Source: Trinickia dabaoshanensis (GTDB lineage: Bacteria; Pseudomonadota; Gammaproteobacteria; Burkholderiales; Burkholderiaceae). From it: DNA of 64,000 bases. The notes beneath the pieces are model-generated. The model made no database searches. It was not told where the DNA came from and worked only from the letters and a program-made list of their open reading frames with translations. Position numbers and translations under genes: made by a program. How positions within the stretch are numbered: the stretch's first letter is position 1; every line of letters begins with the position of its first letter. The stretch covers positions 1 to 64,000 of the forward strand of contig NZ_PNYA01000028.1 of NCBI RefSeq assembly GCF_002879885.1. Reading direction: 5' to 3'. Below are positions 44,812-54,110 of this stretch, piece by piece.

Positions 44812-46134
44812 CTACTCGGCCGCGCCCTCGGGGGCAAGCAGCGCGCTCAGCACTTGTACCGTGCGCGCGGTCGCCCCGCGGTGACGCGCGGCGAACGCCG
44901 AGGCGGCGGCGCCCATCGCCACGCGCCTCGACTTATCGGCAAAGAGTTCATCGAGCACGCGCGCAAGCTCGGCCGGGTCGGCCACCTGCAGGGCCGCGCC
45001 CGCGCTCACGGCGTCGGCGGTCGCCTGCGTGAAATTGAACACGTGCGGACCGATCAACACGGGGACGCCCACCGCGCACGCTTCGATCAGGTTTTGCCCC
45101 CCGAGCGGCAACAGACTGCCACCGATGAAGGCCACGTCGGAGGCCGCGTAGTACGCGCCGAGCTCGCCCATCGAATCGCCGAGCAGCACCGTGACGCCCT
45201 CGGGTAACGGCTCGTTCGCCGCCGACGCAGCAGCGGCCGCCGCCACCGATGCCCCGCCCCACGCCGAACGCCGCATCGCACGCAAGCCACGCCGCTCGAC
45301 GAGCGCGGCAACTTCGTCGAATCGCTGCGGATGACGCGGCACGAGAATGAGCAATGCATGCGCGGTCGCCGACGCGGCGAAGGCGTCGAGCACCAGCGCC
45401 TCCTCGCCCTCGCGCGTGCTGGCCGCCACCCACACCGGCCGCGCGCCGATCGCGGCGCGCCACGCGCGGCCGCGCGCGACGACGTCGGGCGGCGTCGCCA
45501 TGTCGAACTTCAAATTGCCGAGCACGACCACGTTACGCGCACCGAGCGCGGTGAGCCGCTCGGCATCCGATGGGCTTTGCGCCAGCACGCGCGTGAAGCC
45601 GCCGAACACCTCGCGCGCGGCCGCGCCGAAACGGGCCGCGCGCTTGTACGAACGCGCCGACATCCGCGCGTTGGTCAACACGAGCGGAACGTCGGCGGCG
45701 CGGCATTCGTCGATCAGCGTCGGCCACACTTCCGTCTCCATGACGATGCCGAGCGAAGGCCGCCATGCGCGCAAGAAGCGGCGCACCGCGCGCGGCAAGT
45801 CGTACGGCAGATAACAGCGCAGCACGCGCTCGCCGAAGAGTTGGATGCCGGTAGCCCGCCCGCTCGGCGTCATATGCGTAAGCAGCACGCGCGCATCGGG
45901 CCGCGCTTGCATCAACGCTTCGATGAGCGGCTGAGCGGCGCGTGTCTCGCCGACCGAGACGGCGTGCACCCAGATGAGCGGCGCGTCGTCCTCGGGCAGC
46001 CGGCCGCGCGCGAGACCGAAACGCTCGCGAATATGCTCGCGATAACCGCGCTCGATGCGCGAACGGATCAGCAAACGCAACACGGCAAGCGGCGCCACGA
46101 TCCACCACAATGCGCGATAGACGAACCTCAACAT
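44812..46134 (-). CDS. waaA: 3-deoxy-D-manno-octulosonic acid transferase
   Basis: Transfers Kdo from CMP-Kdo to the lipid A precursor at the inner membrane. The 440-residue protein starts with a hydrophobic anchor (about residues 3-25). It has VHAVSVGETRAAQPL with the catalytic Glu (near residue 60), TPSGRATG, METEVWPTLI and the C-terminal GGSLLPLGGQNLIEACAVGV donor-binding motif. An Ala-rich insertion occurs near residue 310. The start at 46134 (MLRFVYRALWW) is preferred over one 40 codons upstream, which overlaps kdoO. Confidence 0.95.
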   Translation of the reverse strand: MLRFVYRALWWIVAPLAVLRLLIRSRIERGYREHIRERFGLARGRLPEDDAPLIWVHAVSVGETRAAQPLIEALMQARPDARVLLTHMTPSGRATGIQLFGERVLRCYLPYDLPRAVRRFLRAWRPSLGIVMETEVWPTLIDECRAADVPLVLTNARMSARSYKRAARFGAAAREVFGGFTRVLAQSPSDAERLTALGARNVVVLGNLKFDMATPPDVVARGRAWRAAIGARPVWVAASTREGEEALVLDAFAASATAHALLILVPRHPQRFDEVAALVERRGLRAMRRSAWGGASVAAAAAASAANEPLPEGVTVLLGDSMGELGAYYAASDVAFIGGSLLPLGGQNLIEACAVGVPVLIGPHVFNFTQATADAVSAGAALQVADPAELARVLDELFADKSRRVAMGAAASAFAARHRGATARTVQVLSALLAPEGAAE

Positions 46135-46183
46135 ATCCGCCCTCCCGGCGCTGCCCCGCGTGGCGCGCGCACGCGCATCGGGA

Positions 46184-47068
46184 TCAAACCAGCGGGCGGC
46201 CTTCGAGCCGCTCGAGAATGCCGAGCGGCGCGCATTCGGGTTGCACCATCGCACGAACCGGCAGGAAGAACGTCTGCTCGAGCATGAACTGACCCGACAT
46301 GGCCGCGTGCGAGGTTTGATCGGAGAAGCAGATCCACGTGCTGCCCGGCGGAAAAGGGATCGTCTCTTGCTGACACGACTTCTGATAGTCGAGATCGGCC
46401 TTCATGCCGTCATGCAGATTGAGCATCAAATGGTCGTAAGCACTGCGCGGAGACTTCGTGATGTGGAGCGCGTTCAGCAACCAGGCCGAGCCGGGCACCT
46501 GCCGCTTGATCTTGGGCAAGAAGCGCCGCGCCACTTGCTCGAACGGCTCGCCCACACGCCACACGCGCGGCTCGCCGCGCGGATTGACGTTCGCGAATAC
46601 GCGCATGATGCGCTCACCGCGATTCGGCCGGGACGGAAACGCGTCGACGTGCAGCCGGCTGTCGTCCTTGCGCCAGGACGTGTGGCGCGTTTCCACGCGC
46701 ATGAGGCGCAGGCTCGTGGGCGCGGGCCTCAATGCGTCGCGGTACTCTGGCACCAAGTGATCGACGAGCATGCGCGCCTGCGCTTGGTAACGCGCGACGA
46801 GCGCGCGCACGGCGGACTGGGTGACCGCGTCGCCGGCGACGCCGTGCAGCGCGCCGCCGTTCGGATCGAGGCTGATGTTCTTGCGTTTCGGATCGGCCAA
46901 GGCCGGATCGAGCAAAGCCGTTTCGCCGCCGTCGATCGCGAAGCGCAGATTCGGAAAATACAGGACCTTGCCCGTCTCGAGCGCGACGCGCAGCGTGTCG
47001 CGGGTGACGGACAGGTCGGAGCCCGCCCAATCGGTGCAGTTGACTTCGAGGATTTGCGATTCGTTCAT
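46184..47068 (-). CDS. Kdo hydroxylase family protein (KdoO-like)
   Basis: A 294-residue Fe(II)/2-oxoglutarate dioxygenase-like protein. It is related to the Kdo 3-hydroxylase that converts Kdo to D-glycero-D-talo-octulosonic acid (Ko), a modification known in Burkholderia and Yersinia. The HxD iron-ligand pair is in SRLHVDAFPS (His140, Asp142); a distal His is expected in the C-terminal half (QTSHAAMSG). Its position between waaA and waaC fits an inner-core enzyme. The ATG at 47068 begins MNESQILEV. Confidence 0.85.
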   Translation of the reverse strand: MNESQILEVNCTDWAGSDLSVTRDTLRVALETGKVLYFPNLRFAIDGGETALLDPALADPKRKNISLDPNGGALHGVAGDAVTQSAVRALVARYQAQARMLVDHLVPEYRDALRPAPTSLRLMRVETRHTSWRKDDSRLHVDAFPSRPNRGERIMRVFANVNPRGEPRVWRVGEPFEQVARRFLPKIKRQVPGSAWLLNALHITKSPRSAYDHLMLNLHDGMKADLDYQKSCQQETIPFPPGSTWICFSDQTSHAAMSGQFMLEQTFFLPVRAMVQPECAPLGILERLEGRPLV

Positions 47069-47090
47069 GGTCCCGTCTAAGCGCGAGCGG

Positions 47091-48086
47091 TTACAGCAGG
47101 CCAAATTCGGCCAATGCAGCCTTTACGTGTTGCAGCGTCGGCGGGTCGCCGGCGGTGCCGAGATTGACGACGCGCGGCGACCAATAGCCGCCCGTGCGCC
47201 ATGCGGTCGCGAAATTGTACAACTCGACGGTAGGCCGCTTGAGCGCCGCGGCAATATGAACCAAACCCGTATCGACGCCGACGGTCGCGGCCGCCCCGTC
47301 GAGCAGCCCGACGACGGCCGGCAGCGACAAGCGCGGCGGGACGATCGCCGCCGCCCCGAATTCCTTGGCGAGCCGCTCGCTCGTGGCGCGCTCGGCCTCG
47401 CTGCCCCAAGGCAGCACGAGCGACGCACCGCGTGCCACGAGCGAGCGGCCCAGCTCGATCCAGGACGCGTCGGGCCATTGCTTGTCCGCGCGCGACGTCG
47501 CGTGCACGAGCACCACATAGGGCACGGGCAGATTGAGCCCGACATCGGCCAAGGCGCGCGCGGCTTGCGACGTATCGAGTCCGAATTCGATCTCGTCGGT
47601 CGGCTCGGGACGTGCCGCCCCGATCGCTTGCGCGACGAGCTGACGCGTGCGTTCGACCACGTGCGTGCGCGGCTCGATCGGCACGCGCCGGTCGTAGAAA
47701 AAGCGGACGGGCCATTCGTAGCCCGCGCCGTCGGTACGGTTGCCGAGCCCGACGAGCGGCCCGCGCGCCCAGCTTGCGACCCAAGCCGTCTTGATCAGAC
47801 CCTGGCAATCGATGACGAGATCGTAGCGTTCGGCCGCCAACGCGTGCCGAAACGCTTTGATTTCGCGCCAGGTCGACGGCGAGAAGGGCCGCTTGCGCCA
47901 GCGCCGCAGCGAGAACGGAATCGCGCGGCGCACGCCGCGCACGAGCAAGACGAGATCGGCGAAGCTTTCCTCGACGAGCCAGTCGATCTGCGCGTCGGGA
48001 TAGACGCGCCGGATGTCCGCGACGGCCGGCATGTTGTGAACGACGTCGCCAAGCGACGACACGCGAACGAGCAGTATCTTTTGCAC
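47091..48086 (-). CDS. waaC: LPS heptosyltransferase I
   Basis: Adds the first L-glycero-D-manno-heptose to Kdo2-lipid A. The 331-residue GT9 protein has ILLVRVSSLGDVVHNMPAV (about residues 4-22), YDLVIDCQGLIKTAW (near 92), and the donor-site motif ATVGVDTGLVHIAAALKRPT near residue 265. The start is a GTG at 48086 (MQKILLVR); the family N-terminus supports this, though no strong ribosome site is visible. It is read just before kdoO and waaA. Confidence 0.93.
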   Translation of the reverse strand: MQKILLVRVSSLGDVVHNMPAVADIRRVYPDAQIDWLVEESFADLVLLVRGVRRAIPFSLRRWRKRPFSPSTWREIKAFRHALAAERYDLVIDCQGLIKTAWVASWARGPLVGLGNRTDGAGYEWPVRFFYDRRVPIEPRTHVVERTRQLVAQAIGAARPEPTDEIEFGLDTSQAARALADVGLNLPVPYVVLVHATSRADKQWPDASWIELGRSLVARGASLVLPWGSEAERATSERLAKEFGAAAIVPPRLSLPAVVGLLDGAAATVGVDTGLVHIAAALKRPTVELYNFATAWRTGGYWSPRVVNLGTAGDPPTLQHVKAALAEFGLL

Positions 48087-48350
48087 GCTGAAAGAAAAAA
48101 GAAAGGTGCGCCATGCGGGGCACGGTGCCCGGCCGCCGGGAGGCCTTTTGCCGAGCACTGCCTGAAGGGCTGGGATTCTACCGCGCTCGGGGCCTGTTTT
48201 CGCCGCCCGCCGCCCGGCAAGCTCCGAAAGCCCCGGCGCCATGATGTCGCGCCGCCGTGCGCCGGCCTCGCAGCCTGGAGCGCGCGAAGGCACTACAATG
48301 CTCGTCGTTCGAATCACGCGCTCACCGAGCGCAGCACTTAAACTCGCATC

Positions 48351-49151
48351 ATGTCTAGTTCGTTTCGTCCACTCCGAGTGCGCACCGCGCTATCGCTCGC
48401 CGCGCTCGTGGCCATGACGGCTTTGGCCGCTTGCTCGAGCGCACCGCAGCCGAAATTCCAACAGGAAATGTTCGATTCGGGCGCGAGCCCGTTCTCGCGC
48501 ACCTTCAAGGTCGGCAGCTCCGACGCCTGCGAAGCCGCCCGCCGGGCGCTGCTCAATCAAGGCTATCTGACGACGCTCTCGCAAACCGACCGGATCGACG
48601 CGACCAAGGATTTCCAACCGACCGGAGACTCGCACGTCACCGTGGAGTTTCACGTCGTTTGCACGCCGGGTGTCGATGCCGACGGCTCCAGCGTCATGTA
48701 TGCGAACGCGATCCAAAGCGGCTACACGCTGAAAAAGAGCGATACGTCGGCCAGCGTCGGCCTGAGCATTCTCGGGTCGGTCTCGCTGCCGATCCGCTCC
48801 AACAGCGACGCGATGGTAAAGGTATCGAGCGAAACGATTCAATCGAACGCGTTCTACGACCGGTTTTTCGATTCGGTCGACCACTACGTCGTCACGCTGA
48901 TCAAGACCGCACCCGTGCCCACCGCCGCCGTCACGGCGACGACGCTGCCCGGCCCCGCCCACTTGATCGTCGTGCCGCCACCGGTACCGGCTCCCGCACC
49001 GGCACCCACATCGGCACCGGCCGGCAGCGCATCGAACGAGCCCGCGGTACCGGTGTCGCCGGCCATGCCCATCGGGGTGCCGTCCGACCCGCCAATACCA
49101 ACGGCACAACCCGCATCGGCTCCGGCTCCGACCCAGGCTGTGCCGCAGTAA
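48351..49151 (+). CDS. DUF2242 lipoprotein
   Basis: A 266-residue lipoprotein with a lipobox ALAAC (cysteine near residue 28). The DUF2242 domain spans about residues 35-185 (QEMFDSGASPFSRTFKVGSS, then DACEAARRALLNQGYLTTLS). A Pro/Ala-rich tail of about 75 residues may cross part of the cell wall. Function unknown. It converges with the phosphomannomutase gene. Confidence 0.83.
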   Translation: MSSSFRPLRVRTALSLAALVAMTALAACSSAPQPKFQQEMFDSGASPFSRTFKVGSSDACEAARRALLNQGYLTTLSQTDRIDATKDFQPTGDSHVTVEFHVVCTPGVDADGSSVMYANAIQSGYTLKKSDTSASVGLSILGSVSLPIRSNSDAMVKVSSETIQSNAFYDRFFDSVDHYVVTLIKTAPVPTAAVTATTLPGPAHLIVVPPPVPAPAPAPTSAPAGSASNEPAVPVSPAMPIGVPSDPPIPTAQPASAPAPTQAVPQ

Positions 49152-49157
49152 GAACTA

Positions 49158-49178
49158 GGGCCGCCGCTTAAGCGGCCC
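49158..49178. terminator. Hairpin between convergent genes
   Basis: GGGCCGC/GCGGCCC (49158-49164 and 49172-49178) forms a 7-bp stem between the DUF2242 and phosphomannomutase stops. There is no clear T-run on either strand, so terminator activity is uncertain. Confidence 0.4.
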
Positions 49179-49196
49179 GCCGCGAGCGCAGCGCGC

Positions 49197-50591
49197 TTAG
49201 AACGGGAGCTTCGCGTCCGGTTTGGCCGCGACGATCACGCGACGGAAATCGTCCTTGATGCGCTCAAGCGCTTCCTCGGTGTCCGCCTCGAAGCGCAAGA
49301 CCACGACCGGCGTCGTGTTCGACGAACGCGCGAGCCCGAACCCGTCCGGGTATTCCACGCGCAACCCGTCGATCGTAATCACCTCGTCCGCGCCGGTGAA
49401 GCGTGCTTCCTTTTGCAGACGGCCGATCAACTCGAAGTTTTCGCCTTCCTCGAGCTTGAGCTGAAGCTCCGGCGTGGACAGCGAATTGGGCAGCGCGTTG
49501 AGCACCTTGCTCGGATCTTGTTCGCGCGAGAGCAATTCGAGCAGGCGCGCGCCCGTGTAGAGCCCGTCGTCGAACCCGTACCAGCGATCCTTGAAGAAGA
49601 CGTGCCCGCTCATCTCGCCCGCGAGCGGTGCGCCCGTTTCGCGCAGCTTGGCCTTGACGAGCGAGTGGCCCGTCTTCCACATCACCGGATCGCCGCCCTT
49701 CGCGCGCACCCACTTCGCTAGATTGCGCGTGCATTTGACGTCGTAGATGATCTGCGCGCCGGCGTTGCGCGACAGCACTTCCTCGGCGAACAACATCAGT
49801 TGGCGGTCCGGATAGATGATCTGTCCGTCTTTCGTCACGACGCCGAGACGGTCGCCGTCGCCGTCGAACGCATAGCCGATCTCGGCGTCGGTCTCTTTCA
49901 ACGCGCGGATGACGTCTTGCAGGTTCTCGGGGTGAGCCGGGTCCGGGTGGTGATTCGGGAAATTGCCGTCGATTTCGGTGAACAGCTCGACGAGTTCGCA
50001 GCCGAGCGCCTTGAATAGGCGCGGCCCGAGGGCACCGGCCACGCCGTTGCCGGCGTCGACGACGATCTTCATCGGCCGCGCGAGCTTGACGTCGCTGACG
50101 ATGCGCTCGATATAGGCGTCGGCGATGTCGTACTGCTCGTAGCCGCCGCTGCCGCTCGCGAAGTCGTCGTTTTGGATGCGACGGTAGAGCGCCTGGATTT
50201 GCTCGCCATAGATGGCGGCGCCGCGCAGGACCATCTTGAAGCCGTTGTAGTCGGGCGGGTTGTGACTGCCGGTCACGACGATGCACGAATCGATGCGACG
50301 CTCGCCGCCTGCGAGCGCGAGCGGCACGCTCGCGGCGAAATAGCCGACGGGCGTGGGCACCATGCCGACGTCGACCACGTCGACCCCGGCGGCGCGCAAC
50401 CCCTCGGCGAGCGCCTTGATCAGCGAGGGACCCGACAAGCGGCCGTCGCGCGCGACGACGACACCCGTGCCGCCCTGCGCGCGCACTTCGCTGCCGAACG
50501 CGCGGCCCACGAGCCGTGCGACGTCTTCGTCGAGAGTTTTGCCGATGACGCCTCGGATGTCATACGCCTTGAAGATGGATTGCGAGATCAT
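49197..50591 (-). CDS. Phosphomannomutase/phosphoglucomutase
   Basis: A 464-residue alpha-D-phosphohexomutase of the ManB/AlgC class. It interconverts hexose 6- and 1-phosphates for nucleotide-sugar synthesis. The phosphoserine loop is VVTGSHNPPDYNGFKM (near residue 108), metal binding is AFDGDGDRLGVV (near 240), and the sugar loop is GEMSGHVFFKDRWYG (near 325). The start at 50591 (MISQSIFKAYDIRGV) is the family N-terminus. Confidence 0.93.
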   Translation of the reverse strand: MISQSIFKAYDIRGVIGKTLDEDVARLVGRAFGSEVRAQGGTGVVVARDGRLSGPSLIKALAEGLRAAGVDVVDVGMVPTPVGYFAASVPLALAGGERRIDSCIVVTGSHNPPDYNGFKMVLRGAAIYGEQIQALYRRIQNDDFASGSGGYEQYDIADAYIERIVSDVKLARPMKIVVDAGNGVAGALGPRLFKALGCELVELFTEIDGNFPNHHPDPAHPENLQDVIRALKETDAEIGYAFDGDGDRLGVVTKDGQIIYPDRQLMLFAEEVLSRNAGAQIIYDVKCTRNLAKWVRAKGGDPVMWKTGHSLVKAKLRETGAPLAGEMSGHVFFKDRWYGFDDGLYTGARLLELLSREQDPSKVLNALPNSLSTPELQLKLEEGENFELIGRLQKEARFTGADEVITIDGLRVEYPDGFGLARSSNTTPVVVLRFEADTEEALERIKDDFRRVIVAAKPDAKLPF

Positions 50592-50762
50592 TGATGGCTC
50601 TCTTTTGGCTGCGATTGGAAAAATGCCGGCGCCGGCAACCCACTTATAATTGCGGTTTTTCGATCGGCGCGTCGCGCCCATTTTAATGCGCATATGCCCC
50701 TTCGCTGCACGGTCGTACGAGATCACGGCCGAAAAGCGCGCCATTTCCACGCCGGCAGCGCC

Positions 50763-52052
50763 ATGGCGAGCAAGATTCCTGCCTTTTTTTCTCTCATGCT
50801 GAGGCGCATCGCCCATCCCGACATCGCGAAAGCCGCGGCCAATATCGTCTGGCTCGGCCTCGAGCGGCTGACGCAAATCGTCGTCGCGATCGCAATCGCG
50901 GGCCTGCTCGCGCGCTACTTCGGACCGGATGTCTTCGGCAAATGGCAATACGCGAATACGCTGTTGCTCGTGCTCGCCCCGATTACATGGGTCTGCGGCG
51001 CCGAAATTTTGGTGCCGACGATCGTCCATCGCGGTGAAGCCGACCTCGGCACCGTCCTCGGCAGCGCCTTCGTCTTACGAATCTCGGTATCCGCGCTCGC
51101 CCTCGCGGGCACTTGGGCCGCGATCGCCGCGGGCGTATTCGATCCCGTCGTCGGCGCGATGCTGGCCGGGCTCGCCGTCACCATGCTGTTTCGCGAACCG
51201 TTCATCGGCGTCGTCAATTCGTGGTTGCAAAGCCTCACCTACAGCAAACCGCAGTTGGTGACGAGCATGGCCACGGCCATCGTCAAGCTCGCGCTCGTCT
51301 ATCTGTTCGTGCGCATGACGCTCGCCGCGCCGCATTTCGCGTGGCTGTGGGCGCTGGAGGCGGCCGCCATCGGCCTCGTGCTGCTCGGCTACTATGCGCG
51401 CCGTCACGGCGGCAAGCTCGGCTGGCGCGTCGAGCCCGCGTTGTTGCGTCACTTCGCGAGCGCGGGCACCGTCTTTTGGGTCGGCCTAGTCTGCATGTAC
51501 CTGTTCTTGAAGCTCGATCGGCTCATGCTCGAGCGCGCGATCTCGTTCGCCGATCTCGGCCGTTACTCGGCCGCGCAGCAGATCAACGAGAACTGGATCG
51601 CGCTTGCCTTGATGCTCGCCCAAACGATCGCCCCGGCGTTCGTCTATCGCGTGCAAGAACGCGGGCAATTGATGCGCAACGTCATCCGCTTGATGTTGCT
51701 GGCCGCCGGCGTCATGATCTCGGGCGCGCTCGTGCTCGATGCCCTCGCGCCGCTCGTCATCACGCGCGTGTTCGGCTCGAACTACGTCGGCGCGATCCCG
51801 ATCTTTCGCTGGTGCGTGTGGCTTTCGGTACCGGCCGGCATCGAGGCGATCGGCAATCTCGTGCTGCTCAAATATCAGGCGAAGTTCGTTCTCCTGACGA
51901 AGTGGCTACTTGCGCTAGCCGTCGCCTTCGCGGTGAATCTGCTGGCGATCCCGCGCATCGGCGCATTCGGCGCGCTGGCGGGGCTGGCCGCCGGCTACGG
52001 CGCGGCCGTCGCCATCAACGTCTATTACATTCGATTCAAGCTGTGCTCATGA
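50763..52052 (+). CDS. Polysaccharide flippase (Wzx-like)
   Basis: A 429-residue membrane protein of the MATE/MVF-like polysaccharide flippase group, with about 12 hydrophobic helices. It probably moves an undecaprenyl-linked glycan across the inner membrane. The N-terminus IVWLGLERLTQIVVAIAIAG and the central FWVGLVCMYLFLKLDRLMLE are typical. A TATAAT box at 50646-50651 may belong to its promoter. Its stop overlaps the following glycosyltransferase start (ATGA). Confidence 0.85.
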   Translation: MASKIPAFFSLMLRRIAHPDIAKAAANIVWLGLERLTQIVVAIAIAGLLARYFGPDVFGKWQYANTLLLVLAPITWVCGAEILVPTIVHRGEADLGTVLGSAFVLRISVSALALAGTWAAIAAGVFDPVVGAMLAGLAVTMLFREPFIGVVNSWLQSLTYSKPQLVTSMATAIVKLALVYLFVRMTLAAPHFAWLWALEAAAIGLVLLGYYARRHGGKLGWRVEPALLRHFASAGTVFWVGLVCMYLFLKLDRLMLERAISFADLGRYSAAQQINENWIALALMLAQTIAPAFVYRVQERGQLMRNVIRLMLLAAGVMISGALVLDALAPLVITRVFGSNYVGAIPIFRWCVWLSVPAGIEAIGNLVLLKYQAKFVLLTKWLLALAVAFAVNLLAIPRIGAFGALAGLAAGYGAAVAINVYYIRFKLCS

Positions 52053-52882
52053 CGACGTCTTCTCCTCACTTCACGCCATCGGACGCACTGGCCGACGTCG
52101 CCGTGTTGATGCCGGCCTATAACGGACAGGCCGACGTCGAGCGCACGCTCGCCTCGTTCGCGGAAAACGCGCGCGTGCGTGTCGTGATCGTCGATGACGG
52201 CAGCACGCCGCCGATCGTCGCGCCGAATGTGCCGAACATGGACATCGAAATCGTGCGGGTGCCGCAAAACGGCGGCATCGAGCGGGCATTGCAAGCCGGC
52301 ATCGAAGCGTTGGCCGAGCGCGGCTATCGCTACGCAGCCCGTATCGATGCGGGCGATCTTGCCGCGCCGGGGCGTTTGGCCAAACAGCGTGCTTACCTGG
52401 AAGCGCATCCGAACGTGGCGGGACTGGGTATGTGGACGCAAGTCGTTTCGCGCACGGGCGCACCGCTCTTTTCGCTGCGGCCCGCGACGGACCCGGCCAG
52501 CGTGCGCAGACTGCGCTTTTTCCGCACCTCGCTCGTGCACCCGGCGATGATGCTGCGTGTGGATGCCGTGCGCGCGGTGGGCAACTATCGCGTGGCCTAC
52601 CGCGCCGCCGAGGACCTCGATCTGTTCTTGCGGTTGATGGAACGCTACGACTGCGCGAACTTGCCCGAGCTCGGCCTGTATTACGAATTGAACGAAGGCG
52701 GAATCAGCGCGACCAAGCGGCGCAGGCAAATCGTCTCGACGCTCAAGCTGCAATGGCGCTACTTCAATGCTTGCAACGTCTACGACTGGCTCGGGCTCGC
52801 GAAGAATCTGCTGCATCTCGTGACGCCCTACACCGCCTTGCAAAAGATCAAACGCACGGTGTTCGCCTCGCATGCAACCTGA
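52049..52882 (+). CDS. Glycosyltransferase family 2
   Basis: A 277-residue GT-A glycosyltransferase. It has VAVLMPAYNGQADVERTLAS (about residues 17-36), VVIVDDGSTPP, and the DxD-like ARIDAGDLAAPGRL (near 100). The C-terminal AAEDLDLFLRLMERYD holds the acceptor-site ED motif. It adds a sugar to a surface glycan; specificity unknown. It overlaps the flippase stop and the next gene start. Confidence 0.88.
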   Translation: MTTSSPHFTPSDALADVAVLMPAYNGQADVERTLASFAENARVRVVIVDDGSTPPIVAPNVPNMDIEIVRVPQNGGIERALQAGIEALAERGYRYAARIDAGDLAAPGRLAKQRAYLEAHPNVAGLGMWTQVVSRTGAPLFSLRPATDPASVRRLRFFRTSLVHPAMMLRVDAVRAVGNYRVAYRAAEDLDLFLRLMERYDCANLPELGLYYELNEGGISATKRRRQIVSTLKLQWRYFNACNVYDWLGLAKNLLHLVTPYTALQKIKRTVFASHAT

Positions 52883-54065
52883 CCGTATGAATGCTTCCGT
52901 TTCGCCCGCCGACGGTATGGGCGCGCCGCTCACGATATGCCTGGTCTGCAATACCGGCTTCGCCATCTATACCTACCGGCAAGGGCTCATTCGCATGCTC
53001 GTTGCCAAGGGCGTGCGCGTCATCGTGCTGGCGCCGCGAGATCGAACATTCCCGCTGCTCGAGCAGATGGGCTGCGAATGCATCGACTTGCCCGTCGCAT
53101 CGAAAGGCACGAACCCGCTCGACGATCTGCGCACGCTCACCGCGCTCTATCGTCACTATCGACGCATACGGCCGAACGTCGTCTTCCATTACACGATCAA
53201 GGCCAACATCTACGGATCGGTGGCCGCCTGGCTCGCGCGCGTACCGTCGATCGCAGTCACGACCGGCCTCGGGTACGTGTTCATCCAGAAAAGTCATGCG
53301 GCGCGCGTCGCGAAGGCGCTCTATCGTTTCGCTTTCCGGTTTCCGCGCGAAGTCTGGTTCCTCAATCGGGACGACGAGCTCGCGTTCCGTAACGAGCGCC
53401 TGCTGGCTCATCCCGATCGCGCGCGGCTGCTGCACGGCGAGGGTGTCGATATCGATCATTTCAGTCTCACCCCGCTGCCGCTAGGCGAACGCCCGACCTT
53501 CGTACTTATCGGACGTTTGCTCTGGGACAAAGGCGTGGCCGAGTACGTCGATGCCGCACGCATGCTACGCTCGCGCTACCCGCTGGCGAAGTTTCAACTG
53601 CTCGGCCCCGTGGGCGTGGACAACCCGAGCGCGATCTCGCAAGCCGATATCGACGGTTGGTGCAAGGAAGGCATCGTCGAGTATCTCGGCGAGGCGCATG
53701 ACGTGCGTCCGGTCATCGCTAACGCCGATTGCGTCGTGCTGCCCTCCTATCGGGAAGGCGTGCCGCGCACGTTGATGGAAGCGTCGGCGATGGGCCGGCC
53801 CATCGTGGCGACCGACGTTCCGGGCTGCCGAGAAGTGGTGGATGACGGCGTCACCGGGCTGCTTTGCGAAGTGAAGAATGCACGAAGTCTCGCGGATGCC
53901 CTTGCGCGGATCTTGGATATGAGTCCCGACGCGCGGCGTGCGATGGGCCTGCGCGGGCGCGAGAAAGTCACGGCCGAATTCGACGAAGCGCTCGTCGTCG
54001 AGCGTTATCGGCAGACGTTGCTTGCGTTGACGGGGGCCGAGGTATTCGAAGCGCGCGCGCAATAG
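52872..54065 (+). CDS. Glycosyltransferase family 4
   Basis: A 397-residue GT-B glycosyltransferase. The N-terminal domain includes FHYTIKANIYGSVAAWLARV. The C-terminal donor domain has FVLIGRLLWDKGVAEYVDAA and PSYREGVPRTLMEASAMGRP, the EX7E motif region. It overlaps the GT2 gene by 11 bp. The N-terminal layout resembles FucNAc/PglA-like transferases, but donor and acceptor are unknown. Confidence 0.9.
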   Translation: MQPDRMNASVSPADGMGAPLTICLVCNTGFAIYTYRQGLIRMLVAKGVRVIVLAPRDRTFPLLEQMGCECIDLPVASKGTNPLDDLRTLTALYRHYRRIRPNVVFHYTIKANIYGSVAAWLARVPSIAVTTGLGYVFIQKSHAARVAKALYRFAFRFPREVWFLNRDDELAFRNERLLAHPDRARLLHGEGVDIDHFSLTPLPLGERPTFVLIGRLLWDKGVAEYVDAARMLRSRYPLAKFQLLGPVGVDNPSAISQADIDGWCKEGIVEYLGEAHDVRPVIANADCVVLPSYREGVPRTLMEASAMGRPIVATDVPGCREVVDDGVTGLLCEVKNARSLADALARILDMSPDARRAMGLRGREKVTAEFDEALVVERYRQTLLALTGAEVFEARAQ

Positions 54066-54110
54066 GGCGAGATACGACCCGCTAACAGCGAACAACACTC
54101 GGAGAATGGA

